Shown: piece by piece, positions 22,188 to 35,085 of the stretch | Layout of the letters: every line of letters starts with the position of its first letter | Numbering within the stretch: position 1 is the stretch's first letter | Notes under the pieces: model-generated | The model's input: only the letters and a program-made list of their open reading frames with translations | Told to the model about the DNA's origin: nothing | Databases searched by the model: none | Made by a program: the position numbers and the translations under genes | NCBI GenBank assembly: GCA_973895155.1 | Contig: OZ316893.1 | Location: 1,178,001 to 1,242,000 of the forward strand | Length of the DNA stretch: 64,000 bases | Direction of reading: 5' to 3' | Origin: Marsupella aquatica | Lineage: Eukaryota > Marchantiophyta

Positions 22188-22789
22188 ATGTAAGAGCACT
22201 CCCACCAGTCCTCTAAACAGGCAGGCTAGGACTCTTTTGGTGTTTTGGAGCTAAAAATGTCTTCCCATGGACCTTGCTATCCCCAAATGCATACCCTGCC
22301 CTGCCTTTTTTGAGCCTGATATGCCACTCCTACATTCCAGAAGTGGGCGATAAGTAGTCGTGGAGTTGCCTGTCATCCCTATGCAAAAACTGAGATTTAT
22401 TCTAGAGGATTTCAATAGACTCTCACAAGCAGCTAAGTGTCCCCAACTCCCATCATTGTCCAGTGCCACCACATTTCTAGCCGCCATAGTTCATGTTCAT
22501 AGTTTACATATGTTCATAGTTTATGCACACATACATTATAACGATGGGCAAAAATGTTAGAACTATGGGCAAATAAAATTTTGTTTTGATTTGGGCATAG
22601 TTGTAGTAAACTTTTTGAATTCAACAGATTAAAAAAACTGAAATACTAGTGCCTACATGTAATAAGCTATTTTAAAATCTGACCAATATAATATTATAAG
22701 GGTTCTGGGATTTGCTAGAGTCTCACTCTTTTTCAGCATAATATATACCTTGTCACTGAATTTTTTCTATTTATCACAATGCCAATGTT
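22188..22789. other. gene-free spacer
   Basis: AT-rich from about 22490. A local direct repeat of GTTCATAGTTTA lies at about 22494-22525. Nothing else seen. Confidence 0.4.
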
Positions 22790-24295
22790 TTTGTTATGGG
22801 CTAAAGTGGTGGACCTCGCCACCCAGCGCCCTCATCAATCCCAGCACTTGCGCCTAAGTGCCCTTGGTGCTCGAACACCTCCACGGAATACCTCGAGCAA
22901 GCATTCAAGTGCCTCTTAAGCACCACCTGCGGCCCCTCCCATACGAAGCCGCACTTGCTCACCTACACGACCGCTACTCAACGGTCCTCACTGTCTGCAC
23001 AAGCAACCAAGCACCTCGGTAAGTAACCCCTCCGGATCTAGAACTCACCAAGTCTAGCATCCTAACTCAAACTCAAGAGACGTTGGTAAATAGGTCAGCG
23101 ATAGGTCCTCCCGATGCCATAAGCCGGAACCAGAACCCACGTCCACTGTCCATCCAGGACAGCTCCTTCCTTTGGCGCGGCCCGGGTTCCCCCTCGTACC
23201 TATCCATCACCAACTAACTGCCCTGACCTCAGGACATGCTCATGGCCCAAATAGCATAGCTTGTCCCAAGCTTGTCTCAACACGTCGGGACCAGAACGGC
23301 CCCGACTCTAACACCCACCCCCGGTTCATCCCACTGATGGTCTAGGGACCGAGCGCCCTTGGGACTCAGCCTCCATACCTACTCGGCCTTGCCTCCCCAA
23401 CGCAAGCTCCCTTGGGAGGCTGAACGCGGCTTGGCTGCTGTTCGGCAAGATTTGGCAAGCGGGCGAGCTAACACCCGCAAACCATGAGAACCCATGGCAC
23501 CCCCAGACCCATCTGAGCTCAGGAGGGCGTAGCTCTCCTCAAGAGCTTTCCAACGTGCACCTAAGAAGTCCTCCAACGGACTTCCCGTTGGGAAGATATC
23601 GCCATTTCTGTTTGACGATTTCCCTTAGTGTCGCGATCGCCGCGGCTCACGACTTCGGCTCGGCCTTAGCCCCCAGGGAGACACCACTCCCCTCATATAT
23701 GCTTCTGGAGACCTGCCACCCCCGGACCAACTTTGGTCCCTAAACATTGGGCCCCCAACCCGGATCCCATCGCGCATAATGGGCGCGCCACCAACTGGCA
23801 ACGCCCATAACTTTCTTGATAGGCATCCGCAAACGGAGTGCCTTAGCCCGTTGTGACTGGGCCGACCGCGTGCTCATGCCTATGCCCTCAGGTCTGATCG
23901 CCGCTCGGGGCCCTCGACCGGCCCAACCCGGATCGGGCCACAACTTGCGCCCCAAGCGTCCGTTGCCAATGGCATCAACTCCATTGGCCTTGGGCCCAAG
24001 AGGAGCTCACTCCCAAGCCCTCAAAACTCAAAGCCCCTCCGACGGTCCGAACGGCCATCCTTGAGCCCGACCCATTTCTCCTTGACCCTACCAGCCATAG
24101 ACTAGTCCAAGTCCTTAGTGTGTGTCCCCAGCTTGGCCCCTTGCCTCGTTATTGCCACATCTCATTGCCCACAAGTCTCCCCATGCTAAGCCCTCCCCGG
24201 ATGGCCTATCCGGGCCTGGACCATAAGGGAGCTCGGCGTCGGAGTCAGCAACGCCGGAGCTAAGTGTTAAGGTAGTCGAGTTCCGCGATTGCTAA
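22790..24295. other. GC-rich anonymous block, probable old transposon fragment
   Basis: About 1.5 kb that is markedly C/G-rich and pyrimidine-skewed compared with the AT-rich neighbours. The composition steps sharply at about 22795 and 24290. There are only short ORFs and no recognisable retroelement protein. It could be a solo LTR or internal fragment of a Gypsy-type element, but paired LTRs, primer site and target duplication were not found. Confidence 0.4.
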
Positions 24296-24527
24296 GAAAA
24301 TTAACTCAGGTTAGCTATTTCACATTCTATGGTTGTCACCCATTTTCCTGATTAGATGGCCCGAGTCTTCCTCAAGATGACTTTAACCACCCTTGGGTCT
24401 GTTGACCAAAGGGTGTGTCAGGTGGTCCAATCCTCCCATCCTCTTGAGGGAGACCAGAACCATCCGATCACAGAACTAGGTGCAACGAGAGCCATTGGAT
24501 GTGAGGGAGTTAACCCAGGTTAATTTC
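24296..24527. mobile_element. small MITE-like element with imperfect 18-bp inverted ends
   Basis: The left end AAATTAACTCAGGTTAGC is inverted-complementary, with mismatches, to the right end GTTAACCCAGGTTAATTT. No coding capacity. The target duplication is not resolved. Confidence 0.4.
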
Positions 24528-24704
24528 CTTAACCCACAAATGAAAACAATGGCATTATGATAAATAGAGAACAATCAGTGGGGAGGTATGTATTATGCCA
24601 AAAAAGAGTGACAATCTAGTAAATCCTAATATAAAGATTATTGGGGGAGAGTGTTTTCACATTGTTTTAGGGATAAATTTTACTCACTCAGAGTGATTCC
24701 CCAA

Positions 24705-27700
24705 CTTTATGAGATTTTTTAAAGCAATTACCACAACTGCATCCTCGGCCATTCTGATTAATGGCAAAGCTACATTTACCTTTCAGATCACTAGATCGGT
24801 GAGACAGGGTTGCCCTATCTCTCTGCTATTCTTTCTCATAGCCATACAGGGTCTAGACTGTCTTTTGACAGAAGAGCTCTCTTCAGGGCTGGTGGATGGT
24901 GTGCATTTTGATTCAATTGATCTCCATCTAGCTCATGTCTAGACTGTCTTTTGACAGAAGAGCTCTCTTCAGGGCTGGTGGATGGTGTGCATTTTGATTC
25001 AGTTGATCTCCATCTAGCTCATGAATTCTATGCAGATAACACTACTCTCATTTTGAAAGGTAATCGGCACAATATTGATCATTGCAAGAAGGTTTCTGAT
25101 AAATTTGCCACTGCTTCAGGACTTCTCTGTAATTTTTTTCTGCAAATTTTTAAGAAATTTATATATATTCCGCGAAAACCCCACGGATGAGGGGGAGCCA
25201 GGCAGGCCAGAAACACAAAGAGGGGGCATTTGACAGACAGACATAACAGCCTTTTGGGCCCCGAGCCTGACCAGAAAGGCCACCTAAGTCAGAGCAACCT
25301 AATACACGTAAGTCAAGTACCAGAGGGGGAAAATTAATCCCTCCCTCCCACCACCGTCACAAAGGAAAGCCCAAAGGGCTCACAACCACCTCACAGCCAA
25401 GGGGACAAACAATACACTGTCTCTCTCTACCACCACCACAACCAGGACTTCTCTCTAATTGGGATACATCGAATGCTATTCTCCTGAATAGATCCTCTCT
25501 TCCAACTTACAGATCTCTTGGACCTACGTTGGAAGTGGGAAGTAGAAGGAAATTTCTCTACACTGCTAGGCTTCTTTTTTTGCGATGAATTGACAATGTT
25601 ATGACAGTACAATATATCAAAGATGCCCTGGCAAAAAAACTTGTCATCCTTAAAAGGCGTCCACACTCCTATATGGCAAGGGTGTTAGCAGTGAATCACA
25701 TACTGATGGGGTCTCTATGGTATTTGTTAACTCTTTGGGGAGGTACTGATCAGGAGATCCATGAGATAAAGATGGTGTTGATCAACTTTTTATGGGCGGG
25801 GCAGAAGATTTCAGCTCGACATAACTCAATTTTGATATCCTTTCTCTTCCAAAGAAAGAAGGTGGAGTTGGCCTTATTTCTTTTGAAGCTCAAGTGGTGG
25901 CTCTAGCTGCTTGATTTATCTTGTTTACAATATCAGGAGGATTTCATCCGCTACAAAAGCTGTTGCGTGAACGCATACGGGTTATGTCTTATCACAAATG
26001 GGGATGCAGTGACTATTCATGGGTATTCAGCAAGTGTAGAACCCTTTCCCTCGTCAGGTTCTGTGATCTGGAAACAAATCTGCCTTTCATGGAATAAACT
26101 GAAGTGCAATCTGGTTCCTTCTACACCAGCCACTCTACAGTTATGTTTACAACAACCACTTTGGTCGCCATCTGGTATTCATATCAATCCCAGAATTGTC
26201 GGATGTAAATCTAATCAACAAAGAGGCTTAAGATCCAAAGGCCTCCTTTGTTGGAAGGATGTGTTTACTAGTTCAGGTTCTCCAATCACTTGGGATGAGA
26301 TGATCTCAAATGGTGCTCATCACGGAGGTAAACATGCTTTTCAGGCATTGTTAGCCAATTCTAAAAACCTGGCTACTCAGATAGGTGATCCATTGGCTTC
26401 TGCTGAGGTGGTGATTTCTACTTCTACGATTGTGGATGGTAACCTAGCTTGGGGTTTAAAGATTGTTAATCAAAATCTTCAGGCAGTTTGGCTGATTGAA
26501 GAAATTCCGGTGACTCCGTGGATAACATATCAGGTCCTGAATGGAATTTCACACAAGGCGGATCCTGTCCCAATTACGGGATTAAGTCTTCACAATATGA
26601 CTATTGGACTATCCAAGTGCTGGAAAACGCATAAGTTAGGAATCTGTCTTGTTGATACTTGGAGCTCGGAGGTTGGGAGTTCTACTCGTTTTCAATGGAG
26701 CGATGGGAGAGATTTCTTCAAAACCCCCACCTCCAATCTTTGTAAACTGATTCATGATGGTCGACACTCACTGGGGTTACAAAAATGGAGAATGGAGTTA
26801 AGGATGGTGCCGTTGGATAGCATTGTTTGGAATAATTCTTGGAAACCATACAGAGAGGAAAAAGTTAACCACTTTCTTTGGCAGATGATCCACAGTGTTA
26901 TTGCTACAAATCACTACATTGGAAGGCGATCCAAGAGGTGGATTGAAGAAGGTTCGCTGATCCCTTTTGCTCGTAATGATAAAAAATGGTTTTGCCTTTG
27001 GTGTGAGACTAGAGCACACTAGGATATCCTTCATTGTAAGTGGTCTTGCCCAGAGTCACAACGGATCTGGAGTTGGACTTCTTCTGTTATTCTCAAAGCT
27101 TTACGTCCTCCGCTATCCTGCTTTTCCTTTGGTGCTACTCAAGCTCTGCTTGGTGCTCCTTTAATTGGTGGAAGAGGTACTCCTATCAAGCTTTGGAATA
27201 TTGTGAGGGGTGTTGTTAATTGGCAAATCTGGAAGGCACAGTGTTTGCTTGATCGAGAGAAGAACATAGTTTCTGAAATTGGTATTAAATTGAAGATTTG
27301 GAGTGAAATCAGACTCTGTTTAAAACTTTCATGGAAACAGTTGTCTTCTCGTAATCAGGTGGATGGCGATGCTTGATTGAATGAGTCAGTGGGTAAATTC
27401 GAACAGGATTTTGGCCTAAATGGTGGACTTTTTATTCTGGTGGATGGCTGCCTAGTGGTAGAGCTTTGCCCTTTCTGGGCCTTTGATCCTCCCTGAAGTA
27501 TTTGTAGACTTAGGTCAGCGACTCACGTTTATTTCTGATGTGATCCCTTGACTCTTTTGATTTAGTTTACGTTTTTGGAGTCTTCTGCCCTTACAGATGG
27601 TTTATCCTCTTAGGGGATTTTCGCCAGTTACCAGCAGCTCAGATCTTTATCTTGATCTCTTCCTGGTTCCTGGTCTGAGTTTGGCCCTCACATTTGCTTA

Positions 27701-27898
27701 GCTTGTTGCCCTTGGGTGCGTGACATGTTGCCTCCTTCACCCTTCTTAGTTTCCTCTTGTTTCCTTTTCCCTCACTCCTGGATGTGTCTGGTTGTTGAGT
27801 GGTCTGTGGCCTTCGGTCTTTTTTGATCTGGCCTTTTTACTCCCGGTTTTATTGGGTTTTACTTTTGACATAAGTAAAGTGCTCCTTTCAAGAAAAAA
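24705..27898 (+). mobile_element. 5'-truncated LINE (L1-type non-LTR retrotransposon)
   Basis: Flanked by a 15-bp target duplication with one mismatch, AGAGTGATTCCCCAA at 24690-24704 and AGAGTGATTTCCCAA at 27899-27913, with an A-rich tail just before the right copy. The truncated 5' end begins inside reverse transcriptase: SVRQGCPISLLFFLIAIQGL is the conserved RT block, followed by FYADNTTLI in place of the usual FADD. Later sequence holds the plant-LINE connection region and a zf-RVT-like finger (HFLWQMI, CLWC, HCKWSCPESQRIW). Frames are broken by stops, an internal 86-bp duplication (24851-24936 and 24937-25022) and a nested insertion at 25134-25442, so it is dead. The longest remaining frame is 25967-27022. 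Confidence 0.9.
25134..25442 (-). mobile_element. SINE-like insertion nested in the LINE
   Basis: A 309-bp insert interrupts the RT reading frame and is bracketed by a 17-bp duplication with one mismatch (CAGGACTTCTCTGTAAT at 25117-25133 and CAGGACTTCTCTCTAAT at 25443-25459). Its left end is T-rich, meaning an A-tail on the minus strand, as in SINEs. The minus-strand 3' portion has CTCATCCGTGGGG before TA-rich sequence, like the unit at 5099-5550. No pol III boxes were convincingly identified. Confidence 0.75.
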
Positions 27899-27913
27899 AG
27901 AGTGATTTCCCAA

Positions 27914-28433
27914 GGATTACTAGCAATCCACTTCCTGTATGCCACCTTTGTTTGTCACAAGGGGATGAATGGAAAGAGCACTTTTAGAAGCTCTGCCAAA
28001 TTGGAGCCCACCATTGCCAGCATGTTGTGACCCTCAAGTTATATAAGACCAAGAAATGCAAGATTGTCAACCATCACCAACTTACCCTCTTTTGGCAAAT
28101 GAGAAGAGAGGTGAACAGCCATCCCAATTGCCTGTAAGGTGGACCAATATAGTATGCCGAGAGTAGAGAACTACAGATCTTTCAATCTTCCCTTGAACAC
28201 CCATCACCCGGTCTTAGTGAGCACACTAAATCCATTTTAAGATCTATGCATGGGGGGCTACAAAAAACCATTTGCAATTCATAGATTGTATTCTTATATT
28301 GTTTGACCAAGGTATAATAAAAGTGTAGGACCTAAGTTACCTAAGATGTCTCCCACACAAAATAGAGCATATTCATTATGTCATGTAAGCACTTTATAAA
28401 GTAAAGTAACTCCTTTAGCATGCAAAGTATGAA
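27914..28433. other. gene-free spacer
   Basis: Nothing recognised. Confidence 0.4.
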
Positions 28434-28609
28434 CATTTATGAACAACTTTGTCACTAAAGAGGTTCCAATTGACAATACTGCCTCAGTTTTTTGTAGTAC
28501 AATGATACCATATTTTCATATATGGATGACGAGTTTACCAGCAACCAGGGTAACCATACACTAAAATAGTGGTAAATTTGAAACATCGTTAGTAACTGTA
28601 TTTATGAAT
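28434..28609. mobile_element. MITE-like element, copy 2 of the 6969-7151 family
   Basis: Shares CACTAAAG, AATTGACAATACTGCC, CATATATGGAT and AACCAGGG with copy 1 in the same order. The ends are decayed inverted repeats (TTTATGAA on the left, TTCATAAA as the complement of the right). No coding capacity. Confidence 0.5.
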
Positions 28610-30457
28610 GAGTATTATAATTAAGTCAAGATCTCAAGTGAGATCTAAAAAATGCATTGAAGGGAGCTTTACAAATAGCAACCAGAAAACAAATGATTGG
28701 TAACTCCCAAGATTTTGCGATAGATTTATTCACAATTCTTCATATCACGTGATGGATCTACTTTGGCTTTACATAAATTGAAAAGGCACCTGTACAAGAA
28801 ATCTCCCCATCCTATAAGGCAAGAGTAGGTACCCAAAGTGCCTATGTGGAATGTGTAGTTCTGGTCAAAGTTTAGACCCACTCTTCAGGTGGTATTTTGA
28901 AAGGACCTCAGCCTGTCTCTTCTCATTATCTAGTAAAATGCATTACGTGAGTACCTTCTGTGGTCAGGAGGAGGCAGTCTGAATGGACCTACCAGATGTG
29001 GTAAACACAAGTAACATGTCAAATTTTGTCCTCTACTGTAGTTCTTGTAAAAGCCCCCTAAGTTAACCCCAAGATCTAGACTTCTGGATATTATTATTAT
29101 GTGAATGTGTGGTTGGTTCAACCCTGAAAGCGCAAACCAATTGCTGTCTTCGAATAAAATATCTTCTGTGATAAAAGAACGGGAAATCTCGTCCTTGTTT
29201 TGGTGTGGCAGACGAAAGGAATTCCGTTTTGTGAATGGTTTCAACTTAAACTTGTTTGGATTTGTCGCAGACTGACCACGTCGTGTTTACAGTAAGATTT
29301 TGTTTTGCACTTCACCAGCACAGCTACTGTAGTTCCAAAGTACGCGATTCCTAACCTGGGTTAACGACGGGCAGTGATGCCGAGGACGATCTGCATCGTC
29401 CGTGCCGAAGAGCGACGGCGTGGATAACTGTGATGGACGAGAATCATTCTCCTTCCGCGCTTCCTGCCCGCGGGCGGCGGGCGAGATGAAAGAAGATCGG
29501 GAAAAGATTCGGTCCGTCTCCGAAATTCGACCGAAGGTGGATAAAATAGAAAATTATTTGGTGAGTCGCGAGCCTGCGGTGGGCAGGACTCCCCGTGACT
29601 TAGGTCACACCCGGTCACCCCTTCTTTTATTTATTATTATTCGAACTGCCTCCGGGCACGGGCACGGGCACGGGGTGGGTGCCCGAGGGGGTTATTATTA
29701 TTTGCAGCAGGGTCAGAGTTTAGAGCGGTCAGGGAAGGCCTCGACGGACTCGCCGGTGGGCATCGGTGTCTTATGTAATAACAATAATAATAATTATTAT
29801 TTCTTTCCTGCTGTGCCCCCCGGGCAAGGGGGTGGGTGCCCACATTTTACTACTGTCGGCATCGTTGGTGAATGACTGACGGACGCAGGGCAGAGGATGG
29901 ACGGAAAGCGTCTTTCAGTCGATAGACGGAAAGCGTTTGCGTGCATTCTTTCGTGGTTCATGCGTCTGTCGCAGTTGCGTCCTCTCTTGTGAACAAACGG
30001 AAGTTTTCGCTTCAATGCGACTGTAGTTCACCATCGCTGTGAGTTTGGCACTGGCGGGGCACTCGATCGACCGACGACTCTTCTCTCGAAGGGTGCGGCG
30101 GAAGAAAGGAGGAGGGGGGGATCTGTGCTGAAGACGCTCTGCTTGGGCACGGGATCGCGGAGAGTTGGAGAGCTCCATTCTGCGCAGCTCGTGAAGTGGG
30201 AAATCGTGGGTCGGTTCGGAAAGTTTAGTCGAGTCGCTGAGGTGGGTGGTGCGATTTTCCACTGAGGAGCCGCAGAGGAGTTTCTCCGTGAAGTGGCGGA
30301 GAGGAGGGAAGCAAGCTCCATTGTGTGCAGCTCGTGCAGTGGTGGTGAAATTGGGGCTCGATTGGGAAAAGTCTAGGCGACGAGGTGGTTTGTGTGGTTT
30401 CTCGCTGAGTTGGGTCGCTGACGTCGTTACCCGATTTCAGAGAAAGGGAAGAGCACT
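28610..30457 (+). other. spacer and upstream/leader region of the DTC gene
   Basis: AT-rich to about 29280, then GC-rich. A near-match to the MAPKKK-upstream palindrome (CTGCCCGCGGGCGG) lies at 29464-29477. Triple GGGCAC repeats lie near 29654-29672. Runs of ATT/AAT triplets lie near 29630-29640, 29690 and 29777-29800. The 5' leader probably begins somewhere in 29900-30300 but no start site can be fixed. Confidence 0.4.
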
Positions 30458-33400
30458 ATGGCGGCCGTCACAGCGGCTCAGGAGCAGAGGAAGCCAGGGG
30501 CGTTGTGGACGACTGTGAAGCCCTTTCTCAATGGAGGGCTCGCTGGAATGGGAGCGACCTGCGTAATCCAGCCCGTGGACATGATCAAAGTAACCTTCTT
30601 TTTCTAGCTCGTCTTCTTCTCTGCTCTTCTCGCCTCGGCTCGCTGCTTCTTTCTTAGGCTTGTCTGTCATGTAGCATCGTGGTACTGACGCCGGTAGATC
30701 TTTCAATTGTGAGGATCGATCGATCGAACTGGTTGTCATTCGAAAATTTCCGGAAACGGGTAGACACTTGTAAGATGTGCTGGATCTGGCTCGTCCGCTG
30801 TTATTGTAGCAGTTGGCCTCTCCGATCTCCTATTCGTCCCTCCGTAGTTTCCATTTGGAATAAGAAAAGACGGACCAGTCCTGGTGGGATACTATTGTCA
30901 ATTACGAAATTGGATGGACATCTTATTTGAAGTATATCGGTGCAATCTTGAGTATTGACCCCCATTTTGTTCTGCGACCTTCCTGATCACGTCAGTTTGT
31001 GCCGAGTCCAGCGATGTCGAGTCCCGAGTCCAGCGATGTCGAGTCCCGAGTTGGCACTTAGATATGAAGCATCTTGCTGTGTTGATGTTCACCTTTACTG
31101 GTGACCGTGGCCTTTCTCCTTACCTCAAAAGGATTATCTTCATCGGAATCTGTTGCTTTTTTAATACTTCGGAGTTGTAGTATGACTTCAAGATCTTCCG
31201 TGATGTGTGAATATTAGAACTCCGTTGCTTTACTAGAGCACTACCTTGTTACTCTTCTAGCCATTCTTGCGTCTACTTGCGGTAAACTTCTGTTTCAAAT
31301 GCACTTCATGGCTCTTACGGTAAGCTAACGGTTCTTTGGGTCCGGCTGCTCCTTAGTCTGGTACCTTTTATTTTGCCAACCCCTGATGATGAATGTGTTT
31401 ATCGAATGCAGGTGCGGATTCAGCTAGGGCAAGGAACTGCAACTCAAGTGACGCGTAACATGCTCAAGGAGCACGGTATCGGTGCATTCTATAATGTATG
31501 TCGGTGATATTCTTTTCCTCAATTACGTGCTTGGAAAATGTGTTGTCAAGTCTACCTTCCTTGGTCTAGCTTGTCTGGAATTTTAGTAGGCTCTGCACCG
31601 GAAAATGCCGGCCAGATTGTACGTAGACGAAAGGCAACCCATCGTTTAGGTCCATGATATCAACGTACTTGGTTAGTATGCTTTGACTTTAGTTGACAGG
31701 CCAAGTTGATGATGCGAAAGAATTGGGTCCATTTGCGGCTGTCCTTATATCTGCTCGCGATCGATCTTCTAGCTCTGCTTGGTTGTGAATGGTCACCTTT
31801 GAAATCTGGAATCATCTTGAGGAATTGAGACCAAAGACTTTCTCCTGCGTGTCTAAATTAGGTCACCTCGGCCAGGCAGGTCTGTAAGATTGATAGTGTG
31901 CGCCATGATTAGCAATGTGGAGGAGCTTTGGAAAGGAATTCGTTTGATCTCTCATTGCGCAGTGCACCCAACTTTTGAACCTTATTAAGTACCTAGTTGC
32001 GGGGTATTTGAAGTGGGAGGGACCCATAATCTTGGACGTCAAAAGTTATGGTCCAGAGATGAAACTTGAAGAGCACTACAACTAGATCTTGGAAGGGATT
32101 CCTTATTGATAATGATCTCAATTTGGTTTTTTTTCGCTTGCAGGGTCTTTCAGCAGGTCTTCTCAGACAGGCTACGTATACGACCGCTAGGCTTGGCAGC
32201 TTTCGGTAAGTGTGGTTAGCAGCTGTTCATTAAATCTTGTAAATGTCAGGTTTTGATTAGATTTATCTATAACGGTCCAAATCCTACAGCTCGGGAATTT
32301 TCAATTCTGTTCCGTAGGTCAACTTTGCAGCTGTACTTGTTGACATTGAGATTGTGCTGGCAGGCTACTGACAGCGGAGGCGATAGCAGCCAATGATGGA
32401 AAGCCTCTTCCCCTTTACCAGAAGGCTCTCTGTGGGCTTACAGCTGGTGCTATTGGTGCCTCAGTAGGAAGCCCTGCAGATCTTGCTCTCATTCGGATGC
32501 AAGCTGATGCCACGTTACCTCTTGCCCACCGCCGTAACTACAAGAACGCTTTCCATGCGTTGTATAGGATTACAAAGGATGAGGGTGTTCTGGCATTGTG
32601 GAAGGGCGCTGGTCCCACAGTTGTCCGAGCTATGGCTCTGAACATGGGAATGTTGGCTTCCTACGATCAAAGTGCAGAATATTTGAAGGAGTACGGCTTT
32701 GGAGAAATCGAGAGTGTGATTGGTATGTACTTGTGCTGGAAGGCCGTTCTAGCTTACTCTGAGTTGGTGATTCTCAATAACCACTCTCAAATTGCATGGA
32801 GGACACGGGCCACAGGACTGCGCGAATGCTAAGTTGGCGTCCTTGAATTGCTTGTGCAGGTGCGAGTGCTGTGTCTGGCTTCTTTGCCTCTGCCTGCAGT
32901 CTTCCGTTCGATTACGTGAAGACTCAAATTCAGAAGATGCAACCTGGTCCTGATGGGAAATACCCTTACACTGGTTCATTAGACTGCGCAATGCAGACAC
33001 TCAAGAACAATGGTCCTTTGAAGTTCTATTCAGGATTTGGCACGTATTGTGTAAGGATTGCTCCTCATGTCATGGTGAGTTGCATAAAGACGTCCTGTCA
33101 GTCGTAATTACTGCACTGTTCTTGTTTTTATGGCCGAATGTGATGATTCTAAGATACTTGCGTGAAGTTTTGCACTAATTAGGTGTCCGATAGTTCAGGC
33201 AAAAGTTTCCGTTTTGGCTTCACAGGTTCTCCAAAAATGCCTATTACGGGTGTTTGATTTTTTATTTGAGTAATTGTTACGATTGATTTCATATTTAATT
33301 AGTCTGTGCTTTTGGAGTATTGATGTGAAGAGTTTCTCATCGGATCACATCGTTAGGCCAGTTGGTTAGTGCCGTTGCATCACTTACGTGGACCTCTGTG

Positions 33401-33481
33401 TAACAATTTTGTTTTTCTTTGCAGATGACATGGATTTTCCTGAACCAGATCCAAAAGCTGGAGAAGAGCGTCGGTCTGTAG
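30458..33481 (+). CDS. DTC: mitochondrial dicarboxylate/tricarboxylate carrier (SLC25 family)
   Basis: Six coding exons join in phase: 30458-30589, 31412-31495, 32144-32205, 32364-32722, 32860-33074 and 33425-33481, giving 302 residues. That is the size expected for the plant DTC carrier. The three repeats each carry the mitochondrial-carrier signature: PVDMIK in repeat 1, SPADLALIRMQ in repeat 2 and LPFDYVKTQIQK in repeat 3. Stretches such as WTTVKPFLNGG, LLRQATYTTARLGSF, LPLYQKALCGLTAGAIG and YPYTGSLDCAM closely match what I recall of Arabidopsis DTC. The protein sits in the inner mitochondrial membrane and exchanges 2-oxoglutarate, malate, citrate and related acids, linking the TCA cycle to nitrogen assimilation. 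All donors are GT and acceptors AG. No defect is seen. Confidence 0.95.
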
Positions 33482-34825
33482 GGGCAGGCAGGGTGTCCAG
33501 ATGCAGTTGCGCTTTCTTGACAGTCGACCCCAACCATCTGCTAGTTTTATCTTGCACATTTTTATTCACCACAATTCTCAGTAGATTCGAGAAGCTGATA
33601 TCTTGAGCCACTAGTAATGCGTATTCTATGTGAGTTCTAGTCTCCAGCCACAGGTAGAGTTTTTGATCCAAATGAAGCCCTTGATACTCAGTATTCAGAA
33701 CGAGTGTAAACTTGTTGCCAGTTGCATGTGCGAATTGTTTTACAATAGTGGAGGAGTGGCACGCGGTTACTCAATATTTGTGAGCAAATGAGGTGTTTTG
33801 CTCTTCCTTTTTGTCAACATAGGAAGAGTCATTCTTTATTCGATGTGTTGGATAGCCATTGGCAAGAAGCAGTTCTCTTGCAGTCATGGAATTGAAATTA
33901 TGACCATACGGTCAATGGACATCACTGACTTCACAGTGGACAGAAGCAATAAATTACTGGGAGCAAGTTTGTTCCAAAGATTCAGGCTGTTGTTGCAGTG
34001 GAGGTCCGTAACGAGATAGTTGACAATTCTTTTGTCATACCCATCATCTTATGGTGATCTGCTGAGGTGCAGAATGAAATTGGTTTGAGCCTTATTCTCG
34101 ATCACTGTTAGTGCACAATCGTTTCATTCTCAGTATATAGGATGGTTGTGGATCGACTATCTGCTCCAACGTTGGTTTTTTTTCAAATATTTCCACTCGA
34201 AGCTCTGGGTGCTGAGCAGATCGCAAAAAGATATACTCCTTCCCGTTGAATGACAACTTAATGTCATTCTGCACGGGATCAGTTTTCAAGTTGTTGAAGG
34301 ACTTCAGCTGTAGGCTATCCCTCAAGTCATCGATCTTTGAACTCCAGAACATAAAGCACCTTTTCGTCTCAATTTTGCCACAGAAACTGTGTTAATTGGA
34401 GGCCTTGCAACAGTTATGCGCATCTTTGTCTTGAGCTTTGTCGAGTGCGCAGCTATTCTCTTTCGGAGAGCGACAGAGCCTCACTTAGATATCTAACACC
34501 TTCAATTCTACCTTCGCCAGTTGCACAGGTGCTGAATTAAAGCCGATTTGTTGTAGGTTACTAGAGAATCCGCAACAGTTCCAGATCAACATGTGTCATA
34601 CTCGATGAATAATTGAATAGTCCCACAGGTGCGTCACGCCTTGTATTATGTTAGATTTTCTCATAATTCAACAGATGAAGTACAGGTTCCTTCATGTTGG
34701 GATCGAGATTACGACAAACCCATGTTGGCGTGGCAATGTTTTCAGGTTTATTTGGCAAGCCAATCCCATACCCTGAAGATCTTTGTTCAAAAGGTTTGTC
34801 TGGGACTCTAGTGCATACTTCACTG
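33482..34825. other. 3' flank of the DTC gene and spacer
   Basis: The first few hundred bases are probably 3' untranslated region. A minus-strand 86-codon ORF at 34092-34352 (with LRDSLQLKSFNNL) has a protein-like look but no family I can name. It may be a retroelement fragment and is not called as a gene. Confidence 0.35.
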
Positions 34826-35085
34826 CATGATGATCATGTTCGAAATCTTACCATTTAGGACTTACTCCATAAAGTACAGCTATATGCCACGCACATTATT
34901 CATGTTTGAAGCCTACGATTCATAACTTAGTCCATGAAGTAAAGCCACATGATGATCTACAATATAACTCATATTCGAAATCTTACCATTTAAGACTTAC
35001 TCCATAAAGTAAAGCCATAGGCCATACACATAATTCATGTTTGAAACCTACCATTCACGATTTAGTCCATGAAGTCACACAGGCC
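34826..35085. repeat. tandem repeat of about 70-bp units, paired into roughly 140-bp units
   Basis: Four units contain TCATGTTTGAA or TCGAAATCTTACC, then ACTTACTCCATAAAGT or TTAGTCCATGAAGT, and AAAGCCA. Odd and even units resemble each other most, giving a higher-order period of about 140 bp. Confidence 0.65.

Noticed and set aside
25967-27022. 351-codon ORF as a host gene
   Set aside because: It is the C-terminal part of a broken LINE (zf-RVT-like finger, target duplications on both sides).
34092-34352. 86-codon minus-strand ORF as a gene
   Set aside because: Protein-like composition but no family, no flanking splice or start context, and it lies in the 3' flank of the DTC gene.
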